DNA from: Clostridia bacterium
GTDB lineage: Bacteria > Bacillota > Clostridia > Oscillospirales > Ruminococcaceae
DNA length: 21,421 bases
Assembly (NCBI GenBank): GCA_003246805.1
Contig: QKDG01000135.1
Location: forward strand, 1 to 21,421
Direction: 5' to 3'
Part shown: piece after piece, positions 1-7,447 of the stretch
Layout of the letters: every line of letters starts with the position of its first letter
Position numbering within the stretch: the first letter of the stretch is position 1
The notes under the pieces: generated by a model
Database searches by the model: none
What the model saw: only the letters and a program-made list of their open reading frames with translations
What the model was told of the DNA's origin: nothing
Translations under genes and position numbers: made by a program

Positions 1-3000
1 GGCAATATCACTCAGGATGAATTCTTGCAAATTAAAGCTTATCTGATTAATCCTGTTGAAAGCAGAGAGGCATCTTTAAATGAAGTTGAAACTCTTGATG
101 TTAATTATGAAATTCCGACAACAGTTGAAACAATTGATGGCTTTATTTATTCAACTGATGAGGATTTAAAATACTTCTTAACCAATTATGGACTTGCTAT
201 GGATTTTGACGATATAAAATTCTGCCAGGATTATTTTAAAAATACCGAAAAACGAAACCCTACAATAACTGAAATACGTATGATTGATACATACTGGTCA
301 GACCATTGCAGGCATACAACATTTTCTACAATTATCGAAAATGCGGATATCAAAGCTGATTATATTAAAGAGACTTATGATGATTATATTAAAATAAGAG
401 AAGAATTATATGAAGGAAAAGACAAGCCAATAACTTTAATGGATTTAGCTGTTATAGGCGCAAAAAAGCTAAAAAAAGACGGCTTGCTCACTGCTCTTGA
501 CGAATCTGAAGAAATCAATGCTTGTTCAGTAAAAATTAAAGTTGACGTTAACGGTGTTGATGAAGACTGGCTGTTGATGTTTAAAAACGAAACACATAAT
601 CATCCGACAGAAATTGAGCCGTTTGGTGGAGCTGCAACTTGCCTTGGAGGAGCTATCAGAGACCCTCTGTCCGGCCGTTCCTATGTATATCAGGCAATGA
701 GAGTTACCGGGGCTGCTAACCCTCTTGTTCCTATTGAGGATACAATTCCAGGCAAGCTACCACAAAGAAAAATTACTGTGGGCGCTGCACAAGGATACAG
801 CTCATATGGAAATCAGATTGGCTTGGCTACTGGGCATGTTAGCGAGATTTATCATCCAGGCTATGTTGCTAAAAGAATGGAAATCGGTGCTGTAATTGGT
901 GCTGCCCCTGAAAAGAATGTAAGGCGTGAATCACCTCTTCCTGATGATGTTGTTATTCTTCTTGGCGGCAAAACCGGCCGTGACGGTTGTGGCGGTGCAA
1001 CAGGCTCATCAAAATCACATACCTCTGAATCCTTGACGAGCTGTGGTGCTGAGGTTCAAAAAGGTAATGCACCTGAAGAAAGAAAGCTGCAAAGATTATT
1101 CAGAAACCCCGAAGTAACAAAAATGATAAAACGCTGCAACGATTTTGGCGCAGGCGGTGTTTCCGTCGCTATCGGTGAGCTTACCGATGGCTTGATTATC
1201 AATCTTGATAAAGTACCAAAGAAATATGACGGACTTGACGGCACTGAAATTGCAATAAGCGAATCACAGGAAAGAATGGCTGTTGTTATCAGCAAAAATG
1301 ACATTGAGAAGTTTTTGAATGAGGCGGCAAAGGAAAATCTTGAAGCAACATTGGTTGCCGTTGTTACAGAAGAACCTCGCCTGAAAATGCTATGGAACAA
1401 TAATACTATAGTTGACCTTTCAAGAGAATTCTTAAATTCAAACGGTGCAAAAAAATATACAAAGGTAGCTGTTTTGAATCCTGTTCTTGCGACAAAAGCT
1501 CCGCTTGAAAATGTTGCTGACAGCTGGTTCAGCAATTTATCCAACCTTAATATATGCTCACAAAAGGGCTTGATTGAACGCTTTGATTCAACAATTGGTG
1601 CTTCAACCGTATTAATGCCATTCGGTGGTGAAAATCAAAACACCCCGACACAAGCAATGGCTGCAAAAATTCCTGTTCTGCATGGTGACACTACTACCTG
1701 TTCCCTTATGGCATGGGGATTTAATCCTTTTATCAGCGAGAAAAGCCCTTATCACGGCGCTGTGCTTGCTGTAGTTGAATCAATAGCCAAAATTGTGGCT
1801 GCCGGCGGTAGCTACAAGCAATGCTGGCTGACCTTCCAGGAATATTTTGAGAGAACACAGAACAACCCTGAACGCTGGGGCAAGCCTTTTGCTGCTTTGC
1901 TCGGTGCTTTAAAAGCTCAGCTTGAGCTTGGCTGCGGTGCGATTGGCGGCAAGGATTCAATGTCTGGCACATTTGAAAACATTGATGTTCCGCCTACGCT
2001 TGTTTCATTTGCTGTTTCAACTTCAAAAAGCAATATTGTGATTTCACCTGAATTTAAGATTGCAGATTCTAAGGTTATTCTAATCGCACCTGAATATGAT
2101 AAAAACGGATTGCCTGATTTTAACAGTGTCAAAGAATGCTTTGAAAAGGTTGAAAAGCTTATTGCCAGCAAAAAAGCTTCGTCTGCTTGGGCTGTTTCTT
2201 TGGGAGGCATTTCTGAGGCTATCGCAAAAATGTCATTCGGTAATAAAATCGGATTTAAGTTTAACAGCGATATATCTTCTGTTGAGCTGTTCAAGCCATG
2301 TTATGGTGCTTTTGTCATTGAGCTTGATAGAGATGTTGAAACTGCTGAAAAAGTTCTCGGCTTTACTACAAAGGAATATACCATTTCAGCAAATGAATAT
2401 GCGATTGATTTGACTGAATTGCAAAAGGTTTGGGAAGATAAGCTTGAGCCTGTGTTCCCTGTAAATGTAAAGAAAGAACAATTGTCAGTGCAAACTATTT
2501 CACACAATACAACCAATAGAATATTCAATCCAGTAAAAATTGCTAAACCAAGAGTATTCATCCCTGTGTTCCCCGGCACAAACTGCGAATATGATACAGC
2601 AAGGGCTTTTGAAAAAGCAGGTGCTGTTCCTGAAATATTTGTTATACAAAATCATTCTGCATCAGCAATTGAGGAATCTATAAAATCAATTGAAGCTATT
2701 ATCAATAATTCTCAGATAATTATGCTACCCGGTGGGTTTTCTGGTGGTGATGAGCCAGATGGCAGCGGAAAGTTTATTACTGCTTTCTTTAAAAACCCTT
2801 CAATCAAAAATGCTGTTCATAATCTGTTGAATAACCGTGATGGCCTGATGCTTGGTATATGCAATGGATTCCAGGCGCTTATTAAGCTGGGGCTTGTTCC
2901 TTTTGGCAAAATTGATGAAATGACAGATAACTCCCCTACCCTGACGTTCAATACAATTGGCAGGCATCAGTCTATGATGGTAAACACAAGAATCTGCTCT

Positions 3001-3345
3001 AATAAATCCCCGTGGCTGATTAAAACAGAGGTTGGCGACATCCACAATGTTGCAGTATCACATGGAGAAGGCAGATTTGTTGCCAGTGAACAAATAATAA
3101 ATAACCTTATCAAGAACGGACAGGTTTCTACTCAGTATGTTGATTTGTCTGGTAATGCAACAATGGATATTAAGTTTAATCCAAATGGCTCATACATGGC
3201 TATTGAGGGTATAACATCACCAGATGGCAGAGTATTTGGGAAAATGGGGCACAGTGAAAGAACTGGCAATGACGTATGTAAGAATGTTCCCGGTGATAAA
3301 AACCAGCTTATTTTTGAAAGCGGAGTTTCTTATTTTACTGATTAA
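1..3345 (+). CDS. purL: Phosphoribosylformylglycinamidine synthase, PurL-PurQ single chain (5' end cut by the window)
   Basis: Converts FGAR, glutamine and ATP to FGAM, the fourth step of de novo purine synthesis, in the cytosol. The frame is open from base 1 with no stop, so the start lies outside the window; the TTG at 25 is internal. About 1114 codons are visible, and clostridial homologues are somewhat longer, so roughly the first tenth is missing. Synthetase signatures are present: DTYWSDHCRH, KNETHNHPTEIEPFGGAA, GGAIRDPLSGRSYVYQAMRV and GGKTGRDGCGGATGSS. The C-terminal class I glutamine amidotransferase domain follows: FPGTNCEYDTARAF, the nucleophile Cys in LGICNGFQAL (about visible codon 954) and the catalytic His in SHGEGRF. 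The Gram-negative-like single-chain form replaces the separate PurS/PurQ/PurL of Bacillus. No purine riboswitch can be judged because the 5' end is absent. It probably ends at the hairpin at 3500-3540. Confidence 0.97.
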   Translation, partial: GNITQDEFLQIKAYLINPVESREASLNEVETLDVNYEIPTTVETIDGFIYSTDEDLKYFLTNYGLAMDFDDIKFCQDYFKNTEKRNPTITEIRMIDTYWSDHCRHTTFSTIIENADIKADYIKETYDDYIKIREELYEGKDKPITLMDLAVIGAKKLKKDGLLTALDESEEINACSVKIKVDVNGVDEDWLLMFKNETHNHPTEIEPFGGAATCLGGAIRDPLSGRSYVYQAMRVTGAANPLVPIEDTIPGKLPQRKITVGAAQGYSSYGNQIGLATGHVSEIYHPGYVAKRMEIGAVIGAAPEKNVRRESPLPDDVVILLGGKTGRDGCGGATGSSKSHTSESLTSCGAEVQKGNAPEERKLQRLFRNPEVTKMIKRCNDFGAGGVSVAIGELTDGLIINLDKVPKKYDGLDGTEIAISESQERMAVVISKNDIEKFLNEAAKENLEATLVAVVTEEPRLKMLWNNNTIVDLSREFLNSNGAKKYTKVAVLNPVLATKAPLENVADSWFSNLSNLNICSQKGLIERFDSTIGASTVLMPFGGENQNTPTQAMAAKIPVLHGDTTTCSLMAWGFNPFISEKSPYHGAVLAVVESIAKIVAAGGSYKQCWLTFQEYFERTQNNPERWGKPFAALLGALKAQLELGCGAIGGKDSMSGTFENIDVPPTLVSFAVSTSKSNIVISPEFKIADSKVILIAPEYDKNGLPDFNSVKECFEKVEKLIASKKASSAWAVSLGGISEAIAKMSFGNKIGFKFNSDISSVELFKPCYGAFVIELDRDVETAEKVLGFTTKEYTISANEYAIDLTELQKVWEDKLEPVFPVNVKKEQLSVQTISHNTTNRIFNPVKIAKPRVFIPVFPGTNCEYDTARAFEKAGAVPEIFVIQNHSASAIEESIKSIEAIINNSQIIMLPGGFSGGDEPDGSGKFITAFFKNPSIKNAVHNLLNNRDGLMLGICNGFQALIKLGLVPFGKIDEMTDNSPTLTFNTIGRHQSMMVNTRICSNKSPWLIKTEVGDIHNVAVSHGEGRFVASEQIINNLIKNGQVSTQYVDLSGNATMDIKFNPNGSYMAIEGITSPDGRVFGKMGHSERTGNDVCKNVPGDKNQLIFESGVSYFTD

Positions 3346-3380
3346 AAAGCAAAAAAGGCAACCATAATATAGTGATTACC
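3344..3380 (-). terminator. Probable Rho-independent terminator for the leftward 104-aa gene
   Basis: Read on the minus strand, GGTAATCA (bases 3380-3373) can pair with TGGTTGCC (3364-3357), using two G-U pairs, around an 8-nt loop. A T6 tract, then GC and T5, follows immediately. It sits at the very end of purL, about 160 bp past the stop of the gene at 3538-3852. The stem is moderate, so confidence rests on the T-tract and the position. Confidence 0.5.
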
Positions 3381-3381
3381 G
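3357..3381. repeat. 25-bp palindromic unit, copy 1 of a direct repeat
   Basis: This unit matches 3505-3529 at 22 of 25 bases in the same orientation, differing only at its 3rd, 6th and 11th bases. The two differences in the left arm (C for T) destroy pairing on the plus strand but leave G-U pairs on the minus strand, so this copy still forms an 8-bp RNA hairpin only when read leftwards. Confidence 0.8.
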
Positions 3382-3499
3382 CAGCTTGTAGAAAAAGTCC
3401 TTTCCTGCAAGTTTATTATAAGTTAAAGCACGTATTTGCGGGGGCTTTGCGGTCTACCCTATAACTCTTCACATAAAGACAGTAATGTTTGGTCGCTCT

Positions 3500-3540
3500 G
3501 AAACGGTAATCATATTATAGTGATTACCGTTTCATTTTTA
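3500..3540 (+). terminator. Probable terminator of purL (13-bp perfect hairpin)
   Basis: GAAACGGTAATCA (3500-3512) and TGATTACCGTTTC (3521-3533) form a perfect 13-bp stem with an 8-nt loop, followed by ATTTTTA. It lies about 155 bp past the purL stop and ends at the stop codon of the opposing gene. The T-tract is short. On the minus strand no T-tract follows this hairpin, so it should act mainly on rightward transcripts. Confidence 0.6.
3505..3529. repeat. 25-bp palindromic unit, copy 2 of a direct repeat
   Basis: This is the direct repeat partner of 3357-3381, with 148 bp from start to start. It is the core of the purL terminator stem and is a perfect inverted repeat over its eight outer bases on each side. 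Confidence 0.8.
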
Positions 3541-3852
3541 ACCTATAAAATTTTCAATAGTCTTTCTTAATTCTTCTTTGTTTAGTATCAGTATCCCCTT
3601 TTCCAGCTCGTCCTGGTCTGCTTGTGGCAAAGTTGATACATCAAAAAATTCTATAAATATTGGCATTTGAAGATTATTGGTTTCGTAAACTGATAAAAAA
3701 CCATCTTCTTCAATCAAAATATACTGATACTCATAGTTTGGCCTTGCTATTTCTTCTGTTGCAGATGCTTTAATAACGCTTGATTTACTACAAAATAATA
3801 GTAAAATAACAATAACAAGGCTCGCTAATGCTTTTAAAGGCTTACTTTTCAT
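3538..3852 (-). CDS. Small exported protein with a BofC-like C-terminal pattern
   Basis: A 104-aa protein. Residues 8-28 form a hydrophobic segment after a Lys-rich start (MKSKPLKALAS), so it is exported or anchored by an uncleaved signal. The remainder has the pattern YILIEEDGFLSVYET, then a Pro-rich strand, LPQADQDELEKGI and LRKTIENF. This resembles the small C-terminal domain of BofC-like proteins of spore-forming Firmicutes, recognised by pattern only. BofC itself acts in the forespore intermembrane space on the SpoIVB checkpoint; the same role here is inference. The ribosome binding site GAGGTG (3859-3864) lies 6 bp before the ATG. The gene is divergent from the penicillin-binding protein gene and convergent with purL. 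No strong promoter was seen for it. Confidence 0.8.
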   Translation of the reverse strand: MKSKPLKALASLVIVILLLFCSKSSVIKASATEEIARPNYEYQYILIEEDGFLSVYETNNLQMPIFIEFFDVSTLPQADQDELEKGILILNKEELRKTIENFIG

Positions 3853-3915
3853 TTATACACCTCATCTATTAATTATAAAAGTAATTTTTTGATAATATTA
3901 TTATGTAATTTGTAC

Positions 3916-3944
3916 TTAACTTTTTATAAAAAGTATGATATAAT
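3916..3944 (+). promoter_or_regulatory. Sigma-A-type promoter of the class A PBP gene
   Basis: TTAACT (3916-3921) and TATAAT (3939-3944) are separated by 17 bp, about 29 bp ahead of the ATG at 3974. The -35 box matches consensus at 4 of 6 bases and the -10 box at 6 of 6. A perfect 16-bp palindrome, ACTTTTTATAAAAAGT, covers 3919-3934, overlapping the -35 and the spacer. Confidence 0.7.
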
Positions 3945-3973
3945 TTATAAATACAAATAAAGGGAGGCTTTAT

Positions 3974-6205
3974 ATGTTTATAAACAAAAAACAAAAAAAA
4001 TCTAATTCAAATAAAAATAAACAATTAAAAGCTATAAAGAAAACATTAAAAATTATTGGCACAACTTTATTGTCGTTATTTCTGATTCTTGTTATTACTG
4101 GCTCTATTGTTGCAACTGCTTTAACTGTTTATGTTATGAACTACATGGATAGTGCACCAATTGTTGACCTTAATAATGATAATCTTAGCAATACTTCAAT
4201 ATTTTATGCAACAAACGACGAAGGAGAAAATATTCCCATTTACACTATGTCAGGTGATGTCAAGCGTGTACCTGTAAATATTGAAAATGTTCCTCAGCAT
4301 GTACAGGATGCGTTTATCTATGCTGAAGATGCACGTTTTTACTATCATGAGGGTGTTGATTTTAAAAGAACCTTTGCTGCTTTTGCAAACTATATTTTCA
4401 GCTTTTGGGATAACGCACAGGGTGGTTCAAGTATTACACAGCAAACTATCAAAAACATCACTATGGATAATGAACAAAGCCCTACAAGAAAAATTAGAGA
4501 AGTATTCAGTGCTTTGAATTTAGAAAAAAACTATACAAAAACTGATATTCTTGAAGCTTATATGAATGTTGCTTCCTTTCACTATAACATGCAAGGTATA
4601 CAAACGGCTGCAAACTTCTATTTTGATAAGGATGTTTCTCAGCTGACAATTGCTGAGGCTGCTTGCCTTGTTGCTATCACAAAAAGCCCAAAATATAATA
4701 ATCCAATTGATTATCCTGAAAACAATAAAGCAAGGCAACAATATATATTGGGCGAAATGTATAAATACGGCGCAATTTCTTCAGAGGAATACGAAGCCGC
4801 TTTAAGTGAAGAATTAACGTTTATCGGGTATAATAAAGTTACTACTGATGATACTAATGAGGAGGCAGTGGTTTCGTCTTCTCCCTATACATCATATTTT
4901 GTAGATGCTGCTATCGAAGATGCGATTGCTGTTTTAATGGACGAGTTTGGCATATCACGCGATGTAGCACAGGATAAGCTGAAAAACGAAGGCTATCGTA
5001 TTTATACAACTGTCGACCTTAATATTCAAAGCCAGCTTGAAGAAAAATTCAAGGACCCTAAAACACTTTTCATGAGAGATATTGATAACCTGCCACAATC
5101 GGCTTTTATCGTAATGGACTATAAAGGTAATGTTCTTGGTGTTGTTGGCGGCACTGGCGAAAAGCAGGAATCACGTGGATTTAATCGTGCTACACAGGCA
5201 GCTCGTTCACCTGGTTCAACTATCAAGCCAATTGCAATTTATGGGCCGGCAATTCAATATGATTTAATATCATGGTCAACAGTTTTTACTGATGAACCGC
5301 TCAAAATTTACAACTCTATAACTGGGTTGTATGAGCCTTATACTTTTATAAATGATGATGGCGAAGAGGTAACTGAATGGCCATCAAACTATTCAAACAC
5401 CTATACTTATAAAGATAATTATGCATGGTATTATTTAAGTCAGTCAATAAATACTGTTGCGGCGCAAATTGGTGACAGGCTCACGCCGGAAGGCTCATAT
5501 AACTTCCTAAAAGACAGACTGCACATATCAACACTTTCGCCCAATGACATTTCGCGTTCACCTATGGCTGTTGGTGGAATGACGAACGGTATAATTCTTG
5601 AAGAACTTGCAGCGGCATATCAGCCCTTTGGTAATTTAGGAAAGTATTATGAACCAACATACATTACTAGAATTACTGATTCAAAAGGTAAGGTTGTCAT
5701 AGATCACAAATATACTGAAGAACAACCATTTTCGAGCGACTCGGCATATGTTATGAACAGAATGCTAAGAAAAGTTACTACGGCTGGTACAGGTACTGCA
5801 GCTGCTAATGGTTTAACAGTTGAAGTAATCGGTAAAACTGGTACTTCTCAGGATTGGGAAAACTTATTGTTTGTTGGTTTAACACCTGACTATGTTACCG
5901 GATTATGGTATGGTTACGACGAGCCAGCACAAATGCCTTATCAGTCATTGCCTGGTTCTGCAGCTATATGGAACAATGTTTTTAAAGATATTGCAAACAC
6001 CGGAACAAAAAAGACCTTCGATGTTGACCCTACTGTCGTTGAACTTCATTATTGCACTAAAACTGGATTGATAGCAGGCGAAAACTGCCCAGAAAGCACT
6101 GATACTGGATATTATAAAGCTTCAAATTCTGAGGTTTGCACCGTAAACCATAGCTATGATACTGAATTTGAACCAGCTGATGCAACACAAACTCCTACAC
6201 ACTAA
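3974..6205 (+). CDS. Class A penicillin-binding protein (PBP1A-type transglycosylase/transpeptidase)
   Basis: A 743-aa bifunctional peptidoglycan synthase that polymerises lipid II and crosslinks stem peptides outside the membrane. A basic cytoplasmic tail (residues 1-31) precedes one membrane segment (about 32-57). The GT51 domain shows EDARFYYHEG with catalytic Glu118, GGSSITQQTIKN and RKIREVFSALNLEKNYTK. The transpeptidase domain has SxxK at Ser415-Lys418 (GSTIKP), SIN at 491-493 and KTG at 621-623. The tail contains a cysteine-bearing HYCTKTGLIAGENCPES segment typical of Firmicutes class A PBPs. The start is fixed by AGGGAGG (3961-3967), 6 bp before the ATG. The rRNA methyltransferase gene follows after 19 bp with no terminator between, so the two are probably cotranscribed. 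It could equally be called ponA or mrcA; the paralogue number cannot be told. Confidence 0.95.
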   Translation: MFINKKQKKSNSNKNKQLKAIKKTLKIIGTTLLSLFLILVITGSIVATALTVYVMNYMDSAPIVDLNNDNLSNTSIFYATNDEGENIPIYTMSGDVKRVPVNIENVPQHVQDAFIYAEDARFYYHEGVDFKRTFAAFANYIFSFWDNAQGGSSITQQTIKNITMDNEQSPTRKIREVFSALNLEKNYTKTDILEAYMNVASFHYNMQGIQTAANFYFDKDVSQLTIAEAACLVAITKSPKYNNPIDYPENNKARQQYILGEMYKYGAISSEEYEAALSEELTFIGYNKVTTDDTNEEAVVSSSPYTSYFVDAAIEDAIAVLMDEFGISRDVAQDKLKNEGYRIYTTVDLNIQSQLEEKFKDPKTLFMRDIDNLPQSAFIVMDYKGNVLGVVGGTGEKQESRGFNRATQAARSPGSTIKPIAIYGPAIQYDLISWSTVFTDEPLKIYNSITGLYEPYTFINDDGEEVTEWPSNYSNTYTYKDNYAWYYLSQSINTVAAQIGDRLTPEGSYNFLKDRLHISTLSPNDISRSPMAVGGMTNGIILEELAAAYQPFGNLGKYYEPTYITRITDSKGKVVIDHKYTEEQPFSSDSAYVMNRMLRKVTTAGTGTAAANGLTVEVIGKTGTSQDWENLLFVGLTPDYVTGLWYGYDEPAQMPYQSLPGSAAIWNNVFKDIANTGTKKTFDVDPTVVELHYCTKTGLIAGENCPESTDTGYYKASNSEVCTVNHSYDTEFEPADATQTPTH

Positions 6206-6224
6206 GAAAGAGGCTTTTGCTTAA

Positions 6225-7340
6225 ATGAACAAAATTAAATTATCTTGCCCGTGTCACTTTGGGTTAGAAAGCGTTTTATCATATGAAATTAAGAAAATTG
6301 GCGGTTACGATCTGGAAGTGACGGATGGCAGAGTTAATTTTTACGGCGATATCTCAATGATTTCAAAAGCAAACTTAATGCTTGCTACTGCCGAACGAGT
6401 AAATATTGTGCTTGCTGAATTTAGGGCGACTTCATTTGAAGAGCTTTTTCAGGGAGTAAAGAGTATCCCACTTGAAAATTATATATCAAAAAAAGATGCT
6501 TTCCCGGTTAAAGGTCATTCGCTGAATTCTAAACTACACAGTGTTCCCGACTGCCAGGCAATCATTAAAAAAGCTTGTGTTGAACGATTGAAAAGTAAAT
6601 ATAATATAACCTGGTTTGAGGAAACTGGCAGTAAAATTCAACTTCAATTCAGCATAATGAAAGATAATGTAGCTATTTTTATTGATACAACTGGTGTGGG
6701 GCTTCACAAAAGAGGATACAGAAAAAACGCTAATGATGCACCAATTAAGGAAACTCTTGCAGCAGGTATTATTGACCTTGCACGGATACGACATGACAGC
6801 GTTGTGACAGATCCTTTTTGTGGCTCAGGCACTTTTCTTATAGAATCTGCATTTAAAGCTTGTAATATTGCACCTGGACTGAAAAGAAAGTTTGCGGCTG
6901 AAGCTTTTGGTTTTATCCCACAAAATATTTGGGTTGAAGCAAGGCAACAATGCTTGGCCGATATTGATAAAAATGCTCAGTTTAAAGCATTTGGATTTGA
7001 TATTGATGCTGATTCGATTGAGCTTTCTGCCGATAATTCAAGAAAAGCTGGTGTTTTCAGCAAAATAACTGTTGCAAAAGCCAACATATCCGAATACGAA
7101 CCCGTAGAAAATGCGATAACCATCTGTAACCCCCCTTATGGTGAGAGAATGCTTGAAATCAGGCAGGCTGAGGAGCTTTATAAAATTATGGGCCAGGTTT
7201 TCTCCCCTTCTGCTAAAAATCCATGCTATATAATTTCACCGCATGAAGAATTTGAAGCTTTTTTTGGAAAAAAGGCTGATAAAAGGCGAAAGCTTTATAA
7301 TGGAATGATTAAGTGCCAGCTGTTTATGTATTTTAAATAA
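6225..7340 (+). CDS. rlmL: THUMP-domain class I SAM-dependent 23S rRNA (guanine-N2) methyltransferase, RlmL/YpsC type
   Basis: A 371-aa protein, matching the single-domain Firmicutes form (B. subtilis YpsC) rather than the long E. coli RlmKL fusion. The first ~155 residues form the ferredoxin-like and THUMP RNA-binding part (FGLESVLSYEIKKIGG, then TGVGLHKRGYRKNANDAPIKETLAAGI at the junction). The Rossmann methyltransferase follows with DPFCGSGTFLIE from Asp196 and the catalytic NPPYGER at 302-308, typical of N2-guanine or N6-adenine methylation. By homology it modifies G2445 of 23S rRNA, but the exact base is inferred. The ribosome binding site AAAGAGG is at 6208-6214. The gene is followed directly by a strong terminator. 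Confidence 0.9.
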   Translation: MNKIKLSCPCHFGLESVLSYEIKKIGGYDLEVTDGRVNFYGDISMISKANLMLATAERVNIVLAEFRATSFEELFQGVKSIPLENYISKKDAFPVKGHSLNSKLHSVPDCQAIIKKACVERLKSKYNITWFEETGSKIQLQFSIMKDNVAIFIDTTGVGLHKRGYRKNANDAPIKETLAAGIIDLARIRHDSVVTDPFCGSGTFLIESAFKACNIAPGLKRKFAAEAFGFIPQNIWVEARQQCLADIDKNAQFKAFGFDIDADSIELSADNSRKAGVFSKITVAKANISEYEPVENAITICNPPYGERMLEIRQAEELYKIMGQVFSPSAKNPCYIISPHEEFEAFFGKKADKRRKLYNGMIKCQLFMYFK

Positions 7341-7372
7341 AAAAATGCCGTTTTTTAATAAACGGCATTTTT
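7341..7372 (+). terminator. Rho-independent terminator after the rRNA methyltransferase gene
   Basis: AAAAATGCCGTTT (7341-7353) pairs perfectly with AAACGGCATTTTT (7360-7372) around a 6-nt loop. The A-tract on the left and T-tract on the right make it usable from both directions. It begins right after the stop codon. Confidence 0.85.
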
Positions 7373-7397
7373 ATTACTAATAAGTTTTATGCATTAT

Positions 7398-7430
7398 AAA
7401 ATGCCTGAGGATAATTCCCCAGGCATTTTT
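7398..7430 (-). terminator. Terminator of the eleven-gene leftward unit (bidirectional)
   Basis: ATGCCTG.GG (7401-7410) pairs with CC.CAGGCAT (7418-7426), with one mismatch inside the stem and a short loop. It is flanked by A4 on the left and T5 on the right, so leftward transcripts end in TTTTATAAT. It lies 18 bp past the stop of the ispH-rpsA gene and makes a back-to-back pair with the terminator at 7341-7372. Confidence 0.8.
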
Positions 7431-7447
7431 CTAATTGTTAAAAATAA

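Noticed and set aside
1056..1544. 162-aa open frame on the minus strand inside purL
   Set aside because: Opposite-strand shadow of a conserved gene; Ser/Phe-rich composition without motifs and no ribosome binding site.
3415..3440. TTAAAGCACGT shared between the purL 3' spacer and the opposite strand near 20456-20466
   Set aside because: Only 11 bases match and the flanks do not; chance similarity is likely, so no repeat family is claimed.
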